Assembly (NCBI RefSeq): GCF_001422725.1
Contig: NZ_LMMA01000023.1
Location: 213,593-277,592 of the forward strand
DNA: 64,000 bases
Source of the DNA: Flavobacterium sp. Leaf82
Lineage (GTDB): Bacteria > Bacteroidota > Bacteroidia > Flavobacteriales > Flavobacteriaceae
Direction: 5' to 3'
The notes under the pieces were generated by a model. It searched no databases. It was given only the letters and a program-made list of their open reading frames with translations, and was not told the DNA's origin. Of this stretch, positions 46,400-54,920 are shown in pieces. Made by a program: the position numbers and the translations under genes. Every line of letters starts with the position of its first letter. Position 1 is the stretch's first letter.

Positions 46400-47080
46400 A
46401 TGACTCAAACCTATCTTTTAGAATGGATGGATTTAACGGTGACCTCAACCCTTAATCCTGGTAAAACAGATCTTACTATGATTACTCCAATTCAATCCAA
46501 AGCGATTATTAAAAAAGCGACCGAGCAAACATTCTTAATTCAGTCACAATTTACGGTACAGGTTTTTTCGCTTACCAAGGAGAAACAGATTAAAATTTTA
46601 GTTGGAAATTATTATTCATCGCTGTTATTTCTTTTAGATAAAATTACAGAGATAAATAGTACCGATGATGAACATAGAGAACATTTAAAAGAGGTAACTG
46701 CTACTTTAATTTCGTGTTTGGATGAATTAATAACTTTTGTAGAATCCAGATTTGCAAACTATTTAAACAAACCTTTACCAATTATTGAAAAGAAGATGTG
46801 TGAGTCCTCCGTTATAGACTCTTCCTCTAATAAAGTCTTATGTAAGCTTTCGACAGATCAGACAGCCTTAATACTTAGGGCATCTGATGAATTAAAAATT
46901 CTTATTTCAAAATCAATGAATCATTTATTTAAAACAATTGTTCCATTTCTATCCACTCCAAATAAAGTGGATCTTTCATACAATGCCATGCGAAGCAAGG
47001 CTTACATTTTTGAAGAAAGGGATAAACGAATAGCAATTGAAACATTGGAGCGCATGATTAAACAGATTAAAGAATATTAA
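46400..47080 (+). CDS. Hypothetical protein
   Basis: A 226-aa, mostly helical soluble protein. Notable parts are 'EQTFLIQSQFTVQVFSLTKE', 'LISCLDELITFVESRF' and 'AIETLERMIKQIKEY'. Three cysteines lie within about 30 residues in the middle. No family is recognised. It is followed after 24 bases by a lipoprotein gene and precedes the cassette array. Confidence 0.6.
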   Translation: MTQTYLLEWMDLTVTSTLNPGKTDLTMITPIQSKAIIKKATEQTFLIQSQFTVQVFSLTKEKQIKILVGNYYSSLLFLLDKITEINSTDDEHREHLKEVTATLISCLDELITFVESRFANYLNKPLPIIEKKMCESSVIDSSSNKVLCKLSTDQTALILRASDELKILISKSMNHLFKTIVPFLSTPNKVDLSYNAMRSKAYIFEERDKRIAIETLERMIKQIKEY

Positions 47081-47104
47081 CTAAATAATTTAAAACTTAA
47101 AAAT

Positions 47105-47653
47105 ATGAAAAATCTATCTTATATTTTAGCCACTATGCTTCTGATCATAACAGGTTGCCAGCCTAAAAAGCTGGATGAGAAATTGGCTACCACCCTTATT
47201 CTGGAAAAAAATCATTACCCTACTATTGTAGACCATGATATTTTCTGTGGTGATCCCGCGCATGCCTACACCATTTTTAAATCCGGACTCGTAGAAAAAG
47301 GATTTGTAAAAGTACTTCAAACCAAAAAATTTGGTGATACAACGGCTTTCGTGAGTTTTACCCCTGCAGCAAGACCGTACTTACTGCCAACACCTGCAGC
47401 AGATAAAAAACATAAAATTCAACGTGTAAAAGTAGCCGATGAAGAATTTGGAGCAATTGCAGAAATCAGAATTATGAGTTCCGGTAATAAGGCAATTGTA
47501 GAATACACTACAATTCGGAGAAAGAATGTTTTTGCTGCTAGCATTAAGAATGGCTTGAAAGACTTATTGAGTCATGAAGTGTATTTTATACTAGCCGATG
47601 ATGGCTGGCAAATCATGGATAAAAAATCAGAAATTGAATTTTTATCTTATTAG
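47105..47653 (+). CDS. Hypothetical lipoprotein
   Basis: A 182-aa protein with 'LATMLLIITGCQPKK' (lipobox Cys about 18). The mature part has 'HAYTIFKSGLVEKGFVKVLQ' and 'LLSHEVYFILADDGWQIMDK'; the latter is a beta-strand pattern seen in small envelope proteins. No named family is recognised. It pairs with the preceding 226-aa gene in one transcript. Confidence 0.65.
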   Translation: MKNLSYILATMLLIITGCQPKKLDEKLATTLILEKNHYPTIVDHDIFCGDPAHAYTIFKSGLVEKGFVKVLQTKKFGDTTAFVSFTPAARPYLLPTPAADKKHKIQRVKVADEEFGAIAEIRIMSSGNKAIVEYTTIRRKNVFAASIKNGLKDLLSHEVYFILADDGWQIMDKKSEIEFLSY

Positions 47654-48031
47654 AATATGTATATTATCTTCAAATTACTTAACTAAATATATTTTAATAT
47701 AATAAATATCAAATAATTAAAAAGTTATTACCAATTAGAAAGGTATCAATTAAATCCGTTTAAACCGCACATTTGTAGATCCTACAAATCTTTTTCAAAC
47801 CATTTCATACATGATTTAGAGAAATCTCAATAAGAGGATAACTTAGGAATTATTTTTATTTCAATTTCCAAAAAGTTAAAAAATTGTAGTAAAAATATTT
47901 CTTATATTCGCTGAAAGAAAAAGCAAACTTACTGCACCAACACAACCAAAAGGGTTGCGTTGGTGCCATTTTATGACTGGTATTAATGAGTTGGGTGCAA
48001 TGGTACCTCAAAATCACCAAAAAAGTAATTT
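47654..48031. other. Gene-free interval leading into the cassette array
   Basis: 378 bases with no gene. The first 250 are AT-rich and featureless. GCACCAAC-A-CAACC (47934-47947) pairs with GGTTG-C-GTTGGTGC (47953-47966), a 13-bp stem with one mismatch. A GTTGGGT core follows at 47990-47996, which is the start-like core of the first cassette. This could be the first attC-like site or an attI-like remnant. Confidence 0.5.
47932..47996 (+). repeat. attC-like element 0 (start of cassette array)
   Basis: A hairpin (47934-47966) followed by 'GAGTTGGGT'. GTTGGGT (47990-47996) fits the integron core GTTRRRY exactly and is the exact complement of ACCCAAC (49103-49109) at the far end of the first cassette. 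That reciprocal relation is expected when a circular cassette inserts by attC recombination. The element is about 65 bp, within the known attC size range. Confidence 0.55.
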
Positions 48032-49093
48032 ATGACAAAAATTAAAGTTTTTAAAAATATTCTTATTGTATTTACTACTATAATTTTTTTAATCATTATT
48101 TGGATATCTTTCGATTTAATAAATGAAACAAGTCCAAAACAAATTGAAATTGACTTTGCAAATAAGTCAGATATTATCTCGGGTTATGGAACTCTTATTG
48201 GTGGTGTTTTATCTTTTCTTTCAATCTTATTTGTAATATTGAGCTTACTTGAACAGCGACAACAAATTTTAAGAAATGAAGAACTTGTCCGAACCGAAAA
48301 TCAAAAAGAATTACTTGACAAACTCAAACTGTTAAATACTTTTTTAAAATCCATGATTGATGGAATAATAGAACAAGGAACAGTGATGGAAAAGTATTAT
48401 TTAGAAGAACAGACTCAACCCTCTAAGATGAATAGAATGTATTTCTTAGTAAATCGTAATTTTGCCAGAGCTGTTGAAATGGATTCATTATCTATTTACA
48501 ATGGAATCAAATTCTATTTAAAAGATGATCCTGACTGGGAGAAGACATTTCTTAATCTTTTTACATTAATAGACTTTTATAAAGAAGGTATTGAAGAACT
48601 TAGAGCAAAATACACATCTCAAATCAATTATAAAGTTGAAGAACAAAGAAAAATTGGTTCTGCTTTTTTGAAACTTATGAATATGTGCGCTTCAATGATT
48701 GATGATTATAAAATTGCTAATCCGGACAATTACATGTCATTGCCATGGGCAAAATTAGTAAATCAATTTACTGGCGAGTATTACGAATATTTACAGGAAT
48801 GTGAAGATAATGACGAGGCTACAGATTTTAGAGTTATCTCAAACGACATCTTGATTGAATTTCTTAGAGTTTCAATGGAATTTAGAAATACTATAGGATA
48901 TGATATTTTTGGAAGCCGAAACATTGTGAGTTTCGTTGCAGACTTAAGAAAACAAATAAATGAAATTGAGATTCATTGTAAATATTATGCTAAAGATATA
49001 GAAGAACAATACAATTCTTATTTTAGTCCAGAAAATGATAGCTTAGATAAACTAAAGAAAATAAAAATAAAAATTGAAACCATTGTTACGTAA
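48032..49093 (+). CDS. Putative phage abortive-infection membrane protein (cassette A)
   Basis: A 353-aa protein with two membrane segments, 'ILIVFTTIIFLIIIWISFDL' (about 10-29) and 'GYGTLIGGVLSFLSILFVIL' (about 50-69), then 'LLEQRQQILRNEEL' and a long helical cytoplasmic part. This is the recalled layout of putative phage abortive-infection (putAbiC-type) proteins. Such proteins stop growth or kill the cell on phage infection; no direct evidence here. It is the only gene of the first cassette and is flanked by attC-like palindromes. Confidence 0.55.
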   Translation: MTKIKVFKNILIVFTTIIFLIIIWISFDLINETSPKQIEIDFANKSDIISGYGTLIGGVLSFLSILFVILSLLEQRQQILRNEELVRTENQKELLDKLKLLNTFLKSMIDGIIEQGTVMEKYYLEEQTQPSKMNRMYFLVNRNFARAVEMDSLSIYNGIKFYLKDDPDWEKTFLNLFTLIDFYKEGIEELRAKYTSQINYKVEEQRKIGSAFLKLMNMCASMIDDYKIANPDNYMSLPWAKLVNQFTGEYYEYLQECEDNDEATDFRVISNDILIEFLRVSMEFRNTIGYDIFGSRNIVSFVADLRKQINEIEIHCKYYAKDIEEQYNSYFSPENDSLDKLKKIKIKIETIVT

Positions 49094-49102
49094 AACCACA
49101 GC

Positions 49103-49236
49103 ACCCAACAGCCACTACAACGGATTTGGGCATTGGGTTTAATGGAAACATGGTTTTGTATTTGGGGTGATTTGGCAAATCCAAAAATAGGGCTTAATTT
49201 AGTCCCAAACCCGCTGTACTGCCAAGACGCTGGCAG
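49103..49236 (+). repeat. attC-like element 1
   Basis: About 134 bp. ACCCAAC (49103-49109, RYYYAAC-type) opens it. CGGATTTGGG (49121-49130) pairs with CCCAAACCCG (49204-49213) apart from a bulge. The end contains TGGCAGC (49230-49236), which is the complement of GCTGCCA (50081-50087) at the next element. Its interior resembles elements 5 and 6 closely, for example 'GATTTGGCAAATCC' against 'GATTTGACAAATCC'. Confidence 0.65.
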
Positions 49237-49315
49237 CAAGCGCTTAGCAAACTTAGGAATTTAACGCAATTTTGCCATTATTAAAAAATTAAAAATTAAT
49301 TTATTTTATATAACT

Positions 49316-50059
49316 ATGCTATTGTCATTTAAAAATAATCACGAAATAAAAGAAAAAAAATTAGCTTCTACATATGATTGGTTGAATATGAAAAAGGCTC
49401 CTAAGTCAGCAGAGGAAATAGCAGAAAAGTTATTCAATCTAAATAGGACATACACCTCACCTGACTTTTTTTTAGAAGATTACGAAAATTTCCCTAGTAA
49501 TTTAGGTTTACCTAATTGGTTAGGAAATCTATTATTTACTATTAACCACCATAATTCAAATGATTTTAGTGGTTTTAAAGAAAACTATGAAGAGTACTTT
49601 TATCCTGCCTTTTTGGAATCATGCAATGTCGGTATTGATTACTCTTTAATGTTTCATAAATGGGAACTTATGATTTTAACCGATATGATTCCAAAGCAAG
49701 AAAGGGAAAAAAAATATTTCCATGATTTAATTAAATTACACAAAAATGCTCTTGACGGAAAAGATTTAGAAAGCAATGAATGGAATGAATTACAAGCTAG
49801 AATAGATAAAGAGTTACAAGAAATAGAAGCACGAACTATAACATGGAATTCAGGTAGGACAGCATATTTGTCTATTGAAAATCACATAAATAAAGAAGAT
49901 CCATATACTACATCTTCAGAAGCTATAGTTGATGCTTTACTTACAGAATATATTAACGACAATCAAAATTTTGTTAATAAATCGGAACAAGAATTAAGAA
50001 AAAATATTTGGTTTGAATTAATGAAAAAATTGTTAGCAATGCTTAATGAATGGAAATAA
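49316..50059 (+). CDS. Hypothetical protein (cassette B)
   Basis: A 247-aa protein with no signal or membrane segment. 'SAEEIAEKLFNLNRTYTSPD' and 'NFPSNLGLPNWLGNLLFTIN' are notable; the C-terminal half is charged and helical. No family is recognised. Single-gene cassette between attC-like elements 1 and 2, consistent with the mixed, mostly unknown cargo of integron cassettes. Confidence 0.65.
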   Translation: MLLSFKNNHEIKEKKLASTYDWLNMKKAPKSAEEIAEKLFNLNRTYTSPDFFLEDYENFPSNLGLPNWLGNLLFTINHHNSNDFSGFKENYEEYFYPAFLESCNVGIDYSLMFHKWELMILTDMIPKQEREKKYFHDLIKLHKNALDGKDLESNEWNELQARIDKELQEIEARTITWNSGRTAYLSIENHINKEDPYTTSSEAIVDALLTEYINDNQNFVNKSEQELRKNIWFELMKKLLAMLNEWK

Positions 50060-50080
50060 ATTAAAACTAAAATAATGCCA

Positions 50081-50208
50081 GCTGCCAAAAAACGTTTAGA
50101 GACATTTACAAATTTAGTGGAATCATTCTTTTTCATCATATTTTAGATAAGCGGAAAATACTCGTTTTCATAACTTGTAAATGTCTAAAAGCGAAAGAAC
50201 GTTTGCCG
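50081..50208 (+). repeat. attC-like element 2
   Basis: About 128 bp. GCTGCCA opens it; TTTAGAGACATTTACAA (50095-50111) pairs with TTGTAAATGTCTAAA (50175-50189) with one bulge, and outer AACGTT (50091-50096) pairs with AACGTT (50198-50203), followed by TGCC. The end GTTTGCCG (50201-50208) matches the complement of CGGCTAAC (51176-51183) of the next element at seven of eight bases. The two stem boxes with an extrahelical base are typical of attC folding. Confidence 0.7.
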
Positions 50209-50283
50209 TAATTGTATCTCATAGTCAAGAATCTAACTCAATTTTTATTTAAAAAAAAACTCATTAACAATAGAAAAACAACT

Positions 50284-51195
50284 ATGAAAAACACGATTCT
50301 ATCTTTATTTTTATTTCTAATTTTTATTTGTTGTTCGAAACAGAACAAAAATGAATCGCTAAATGACCAAATTAAAAACACCAAAAATAATCTTGACAAG
50401 AAAAATAATGAAATTGCAATTAAATATTCAACCCCGATTAAGGGCTATAATGTAAGTGCAAAATGGCTAATTAGAGGGAAGATTGAATCAAAGTTTTCAA
50501 AAAATTTTAAAGGGCCAGCAATTCTAACTTTTGAAAACATTAAAACTAAAGAAATCTTCTGGGTTATACACCCTGAATTTACAATAGATATTGACAAAGA
50601 AAATTTAAAACATATAATTGTTGTAGATGATGAGTTTGTGAAAAATGAAAGTTTTACACAAGTTTGTAAATATGTAAAACCAAAATTTGAGAAAGTAGGA
50701 ACTTCTAAAGAAGAAGAAGGTTTCGGATATGTATATATTCCATTCTTTTTTCAAGATGTAGATTTTGACGATGTAGATGAACTTATTCTAACATATGCAA
50801 CTACTTATGAAAAAGGAGGTTCTATTAATAAAATATTCAAAAAAGGAGCTGATAAAAATTTAGAATTTAGTGAAATGACTAATGAACCATTTACAAATTT
50901 TTCAGGATTCTATTATGGCAACCCAAATGCTGACGCATACAATTATACAACTATAGATTATAAAAATAAAACGATAAGTCACCATGAATCGTCCGGAGAT
51001 GGAGGTTCTAGAGAAATAATTTATGAGTTTAAAAAAACAAATAATAATCCAAATTATATATTATTCGGAAAGATTGATAAAAATAATTTCGAAAATTCGG
51101 AAATACAAAAAAGGACTGTATTTAAATACAATGATTATGGTGAAATTGTAAGTGTTGATAAAATAAAACAACCGACGGCTAACGCACGTTTGTGA
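50284..51195 (+). CDS. Hypothetical lipoprotein (cassette C)
   Basis: About 303 aa from the ATG at 50284, chosen because it gives the lipoprotein signal 'LFLFLIFICCSKQ' (Cys about 16-17); a longer frame from 50212 exists. The mature protein has beta-rich 'KGPAILTFENIKTKEIFWVI' and 'FFFQDVDFDDVDELILTYAT', similar to FG-GAP-like or DUF-type calcium sites, though no family is certain. The last residues come from the attC-like element, since the stop lies within it, which is common for cassette genes. Confidence 0.65.
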   Translation: MKNTILSLFLFLIFICCSKQNKNESLNDQIKNTKNNLDKKNNEIAIKYSTPIKGYNVSAKWLIRGKIESKFSKNFKGPAILTFENIKTKEIFWVIHPEFTIDIDKENLKHIIVVDDEFVKNESFTQVCKYVKPKFEKVGTSKEEEGFGYVYIPFFFQDVDFDDVDELILTYATTYEKGGSINKIFKKGADKNLEFSEMTNEPFTNFSGFYYGNPNADAYNYTTIDYKNKTISHHESSGDGGSREIIYEFKKTNNNPNYILFGKIDKNNFENSEIQKRTVFKYNDYGEIVSVDKIKQPTANARL

Positions 51196-51302
51196 TTGTT
51201 GTGGAATTTAATGGAATTAACGTTATAATTTGTACTTACGTTTAACTGAAAATGCTTGTCTTCGAACTCCGCAACAGCCAAAATTGCGAGAACGTTATCA
51301 CC
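51176..51302 (+). repeat. attC-like element 3
   Basis: About 127 bp. CGGCTAAC (51176-51183) opens it. TGTTGTGGA (51197-51205) pairs with TCCGCAACA (51268-51276) through one G-T, and GCTAACG pairs with CGTTATC (51293-51299). The end GTTATCACC (51294-51302) matches the complement of GGTGCTAAC (51674-51682) at eight of nine bases. The reciprocal ends argue strongly for cassette origin. Confidence 0.7.
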
Positions 51303-51332
51303 AATATAAAAAAACCAAATACACTAAGAAAA

Positions 51333-51662
51333 ATGACAAATGAAACTTACCAAAAAATGATTGGCGAATTGATTAGCAAAATAGTAGATGAAAAAAGGGA
51401 AAAACCTGAATTAATTAAAGGAATATTGGCTGATAATAAAGAAATTAGGGATAGTTTGTTTAAAACACTTCCTGATTTATTTAACGAGTTAGATACAAAA
51501 ATTGGAGATAGATATGTAATGAATTCTCAAAACTCAATCAATGAAGAACTTGAAGAGGCTGAAAAGAAAATAAAAGAACTAAATGGACAAATTCAACTTA
51601 GAATTTCAGGTATAAAAGAATTTTACGATAAATTAATAACTGAACTTGAAAAGTTTGCTTAA
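51333..51662 (+). CDS. Small helical hypothetical protein (cassette D)
   Basis: About 109 aa from 'MTNETYQKMIGELISKIV' at 51333; the earlier ATG at 51252 lies inside the attC-like element and is unlikely. Strong coiled-coil potential in 'SINEELEEAEKKIKELNGQI' (about 65-84). No family is recognised. It may be a small regulator or antitoxin-like protein, but there is no supporting motif. Confidence 0.6.
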   Translation: MTNETYQKMIGELISKIVDEKREKPELIKGILADNKEIRDSLFKTLPDLFNELDTKIGDRYVMNSQNSINEELEEAEKKIKELNGQIQLRISGIKEFYDKLITELEKFA

Positions 51663-51673
51663 TAATAAATCCT

Positions 51674-51699
51674 GGTGCTAACAGCAGTTTGCGTTATTT
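51674..51699 (+). repeat. Degenerate attC-like element 4
   Basis: Only about 26 bp: GGTGCTAAC (51674-51682) and GTTATTT (51693-51699) with almost nothing between. It keeps both outer cores but has lost the palindromic body, so it looks like an internally deleted attC site. Mobility of cassettes D and E at this point would be impaired. Confidence 0.45.
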
Positions 51700-51713
51700 T
51701 ATAAAGAAATCAT

Positions 51714-52490
51714 ATGAACAGAGAAATTTGGAGCAAAAGTAATTTCACAAATAAAAATCCTTTAGACTATAATTGCCCTAAATGTAATATTGGAATATTA
51801 AATATTACTGATTTGAATTCTAAAATTATTCCAGGACAAGAAGAAATGGAAATGTATAATTATCCTAATGGAATTGATTATGTTTTCAGTGGAATATTAG
51901 TATGTAAAAATAGTAATTGTAAAAATGTATTGTCAATCATAGGAAACGTTTTGAAGGATATACATAATGGATATCAATTGCCAAATGGAGAATATGTTGA
52001 AGAATATTTAAGTATATATTATCCTAAATATTTCTTTCCTCCTTTAAAAATAATAGAAATTTCCCAAAAAGTGCCGAAAGAAGTAGCACAACAATTAAAC
52101 TTGTCATTTTCACATTTTTATAATGACCTATCTTCTTGTGCAAATAGAATTAGAAATTCTATTGAGTTAATATTAGACGATTTAAAAGCTCCTAAAAAAT
52201 ATAGAGATTCCAAAACTAATAAACTCAAAGCTTTTAGAACTTTACATCATAGAATTGAAAACTATGAGAAAAAAACAAAAAACAAGAAAATAACTAACTT
52301 ATTATTTGCGATAAAAATAATTGGAAATGAAGGGAGTCACATTGGAAATATAGCTTTAGAGGACATATTAGACGCCTATGAATTTTTAGAATCAATATTA
52401 GATTTTGTATATGACAAAAAAGAAAAAAACATTCATATTAAAGCATCCGAAATTGTTCTGAAAAACAAACCGATGTCAAAGCATAAATAA
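51714..52490 (+). CDS. DUF4145 domain protein (cassette E)
   Basis: A 258-aa protein with an N-terminal zinc ribbon ('YNCPKCNIGIL' with a second pair at 'VCKNSNCKNVL') and a C-terminal helical domain 'LSSCANRIRNSIELILDDLK' and 'IKIIGNEGSHIGNIALEDI', the DUF4145 pattern. DUF4145 occurs alone or fused to restriction enzymes and is frequent in defence islands; its function is unknown. It is a single-gene cassette. Confidence 0.7.
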   Translation: MNREIWSKSNFTNKNPLDYNCPKCNIGILNITDLNSKIIPGQEEMEMYNYPNGIDYVFSGILVCKNSNCKNVLSIIGNVLKDIHNGYQLPNGEYVEEYLSIYYPKYFFPPLKIIEISQKVPKEVAQQLNLSFSHFYNDLSSCANRIRNSIELILDDLKAPKKYRDSKTNKLKAFRTLHHRIENYEKKTKNKKITNLLFAIKIIGNEGSHIGNIALEDILDAYEFLESILDFVYDKKEKNIHIKASEIVLKNKPMSKHK

Positions 52491-52499
52491 AAAATAAGG

Positions 52500-52640
52500 C
52501 ATTAACAGCTACAACAACGGATTTGGGCAATTGGCTTATTGGGCAGTTTGTTTTGTATTTTGGATGATTAGTAAATTCGAAAACTGTACTTAATTTAATC
52601 CCAAACCTCTTGTAGCATGGGAACCTTGTCTATAATAGTA
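52500..52640 (+). repeat. attC-like element 5
   Basis: About 140 bp. GCTACAA (52508-52514) pairs with TTGTAGC (52610-52616) and TTTGGG (52522-52527) pairs with CCCAAA (52600-52605), with GG/CC next to it. Interior sequence is related to elements 1 and 6, for example 'CAACGGATTTGGGC' and 'TTAATTTAATCCCAAACC'. The right-hand core is unclear. Confidence 0.6.
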
Positions 52641-52657
52641 ACTGTACACAAAAAAAA

Positions 52658-53398
52658 ATGAGAAATTTCAAGATTATTACCTTTATAACATTATTACTTT
52701 TAGTCAGTTGCGATTCAAATAATGAACAAGTAGAATCTACTTATTTGGATAAAGACTTAAAAACGAAAATAGATTCATATATTGAAGATTCAGTTGATAT
52801 TTTCAGTGAAGAATTAGAGGCTGATGGCGGTTTTTTTATGTGGAAAAACTACATAGATTATTTAGGATTAGGCGACATTGGATTTAAAGAACGTATACAC
52901 AACTCATGGAACAAAGCCTACGACAATAAAACTTTAGAACTTTACATCAATACGGAATTGGCAAAAAAACATGGTACATCAAATTTTAAAATTGATAAAA
53001 ACTTATCTGTAATCGATAATTATTCTATCATCCTTCTTTTTCCTTTTTTACAATTTGCATTTGAAGAATTATTACAGTGGATAATTGTTTTATTAATAAT
53101 TGAATTTATAATTATACCTTATGTAGCAAAAAAAACATTACGGAAAGAGTATAAAACCAACAGTTTTTGGTCTAGCCTTGCCTTTAGTTTTGTGTCTAGT
53201 GTTGAACGTCAGAATAGAATTGACGCTAGAGTAAAAAAATTAAGAACAATTTTTAATAGAATTGCATTAATTAGTTTAATTGTTTTTACAATTTTTTATT
53301 ATGATTTTAATGATTCTCTGAATAAAACACTTAAAACGAATATTAAAAAAGATATATTGGAAAATATAAATATTAAAATTAATGATCAATCAAACTAA
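52658..53398 (+). CDS. Membrane lipoprotein of unknown function (cassette F, first gene)
   Basis: A 246-aa protein with lipobox 'ITLLLLVSCDSN' (Cys about 19). A polar region follows, then a hydrophobic segment 'WIIVLLIIEFIIIPYV' (about 147-162) and a second, 'IALISLIVFTIFYYDF' (about 207-222). No family is recognised. It overlaps nothing but is nine bases upstream of the HNH-like lipoprotein gene, and the two form a single two-gene cassette. A protecting or exporting role for the nuclease-like product is speculative. Confidence 0.6.
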   Translation: MRNFKIITFITLLLLVSCDSNNEQVESTYLDKDLKTKIDSYIEDSVDIFSEELEADGGFFMWKNYIDYLGLGDIGFKERIHNSWNKAYDNKTLELYINTELAKKHGTSNFKIDKNLSVIDNYSIILLFPFLQFAFEELLQWIIVLLIIEFIIIPYVAKKTLRKEYKTNSFWSSLAFSFVSSVERQNRIDARVKKLRTIFNRIALISLIVFTIFYYDFNDSLNKTLKTNIKKDILENINIKINDQSN

Positions 53399-53407
53399 TA
53401 TATATTA

Positions 53408-54004
53408 ATGAATAAACTCATAAAATATTTTATTCTAATCTGTTTTACTTTAATAGCTTGTAAAAAGATGACTACAGAGTTATCAGAAAGAACCATTATT
53501 GAGACTTCGGAAACAGTAAGTGAAATTTCTAAAAAATCTGGTATAATTAAAGTCTTAAATCCTGAACGTAATTATAGTAGAACAGCTATAAATAAAGTGT
53601 TTACGTTAAAAAAAATAGAAATGCATGCTGAAGCCTTAAAACGTGGTCAAAAAGATAACATAAAAAATGCTTTATTCACTGATGGTTATACTGGCAAACG
53701 TCTTTTGGGTGGAATTAGCAAGTATGAATTTGATCATGTTCGTTCCGCTGAATATATCTATAAAAAGTACAAGTCTATATTAACAGATGAGGAAATTGCT
53801 CAAGTAGTTAATTGCAATGAAAATATATTAACTACTTCTACTAAAATAAATCGAGCAAAAGGTAAATGGCCTTTGGAGAGTCTATTGAATAATATTCAAA
53901 AAAAAGAAGAACTCGGAATAAATTCTTTATTAGCCAATCAAGCCATAAAAAATGCAGATGAAGGTATTAAAAGAAAGGTAAGTGAATTGATACTCAAAAA
54001 ATAG
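53408..54004 (+). CDS. Lipoprotein with HNH nuclease-like motif (cassette F, second gene)
   Basis: A 198-aa protein with lipobox 'FILICFTLIACKK' (Cys about 18). The C-terminal half has 'DGYTGKRLLGGISKYEFDHV' (about 97-116) followed by 'VNCNENILTTSTKINRAKG' (about 137-155): a D-H pair, then asparagines in the order of HNH/ColE-type nucleases. The cysteine pairs of zinc-HNH proteins are absent. A membrane-attached or surface-exposed nuclease would be unusual; a degenerate HNH domain is possible. It shares its cassette with a membrane lipoprotein. Confidence 0.55.
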   Translation: MNKLIKYFILICFTLIACKKMTTELSERTIIETSETVSEISKKSGIIKVLNPERNYSRTAINKVFTLKKIEMHAEALKRGQKDNIKNALFTDGYTGKRLLGGISKYEFDHVRSAEYIYKKYKSILTDEEIAQVVNCNENILTTSTKINRAKGKWPLESLLNNIQKKEELGINSLLANQAIKNADEGIKRKVSELILKK

Positions 54005-54022
54005 TTGCTTAATAAGGACGAA

Positions 54023-54160
54023 TAGCCAACAGCTACAACAACGGATTTTGGCATTTGGCTTAATGGGAAGTTGGTTTTATATTTGGGATGATTTGACAAA
54101 TCCGAAAACAAGACTTAATTTAACCTCAAACCCCTTGCTAGTACGACAATGTCGGCAGTT
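54023..54160 (+). repeat. attC-like element 6
   Basis: About 138 bp, starting AGCCAACAGCTACAACAACGG-like (54023 on) and ending CAGTTATGC (54157 on). 'ACGGATTTTGG' pairs partly with 'CTCAAACCCC' near 54125-54134. Interior 'GATTTGACAAATCC' matches element 1 at almost every base, and the flanks match element 5. It is the third member of the closely related subgroup. Confidence 0.6.
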
Positions 54161-54191
54161 ATGCTACTGACATAAAAATTGAAAAAATCTG

Positions 54192-54920
54192 ATGAAAGAA
54201 AATATATATTTAGAAGAACTTCTTCAGACAATATCAGAAAATCAATATATTGGATTGGGAAATCCTACCGCCAAAATATTGTTTATAGGAAAAGAAGCTG
54301 GAGATGAAATTGAACAAGAAATGTTTCATGGAAGCACTAAATCTTGGAGACAAAAAGAATTTAATTATTCTGAAAGATATGTCCCAAAAGAAGCAAAGAT
54401 CAGAAACTTAAATCATACTTGGCAAAGATATCAAAAACTATACGATTGTATTTTGTCAAATTTAAATATAGAATTTGATAAAAAAGACAAATATGAAATC
54501 AGTTTTATTGAAAATATATTTACTACAGAATTAAGCAATTTACAGGCACCAAACACAAAAGACGCAAAAAAACAGGAGAAGTTTGGAGAAGAACTTAAAT
54601 TAAGAAAAATAGAGTTTTTCAAAAGTAAATTTATTCAAGATTTTCAAATAGTGATAATATTTGCTAGTGATAATAAATACATAGAAACATATCCAGGAGA
54701 AATATGTGAGTTATTCAATGTAAAATTTATTAAATTACATAATCTAAATGCAAAAGATAAAATTTGGATACATTCAGAAAATGAAACTGGGAAAAAACCA
54801 AAATTATTAATTCACACAAGACAATTGACAAATAGAATTACTAACGAATTAATACCAAATATTTGTGAAGTTGTTGTGGATTTTTTGAAAACAAATTCAA
54901 TACAATTAGAAAAACAATAG
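54192..54920 (+). CDS. Possible uracil-DNA-glycosylase-fold protein (cassette G)
   Basis: A 242-aa protein with 'YIGLGNPTAKILFIGKEAGD' (about 21-40), which resembles the start of UDG-superfamily folds (GNPxAKILFVGExPG). Near the end 'LLIHTRQLTNRITNELIPNI' could hold the second conserved block. The catalytic residues cannot be confirmed, so the assignment is weak. It is the last cassette and is followed by a partial palindrome remnant at about 54925-54965. Confidence 0.45.
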   Translation: MKENIYLEELLQTISENQYIGLGNPTAKILFIGKEAGDEIEQEMFHGSTKSWRQKEFNYSERYVPKEAKIRNLNHTWQRYQKLYDCILSNLNIEFDKKDKYEISFIENIFTTELSNLQAPNTKDAKKQEKFGEELKLRKIEFFKSKFIQDFQIVIIFASDNKYIETYPGEICELFNVKFIKLHNLNAKDKIWIHSENETGKKPKLLIHTRQLTNRITNELIPNICEVVVDFLKTNSIQLEKQ

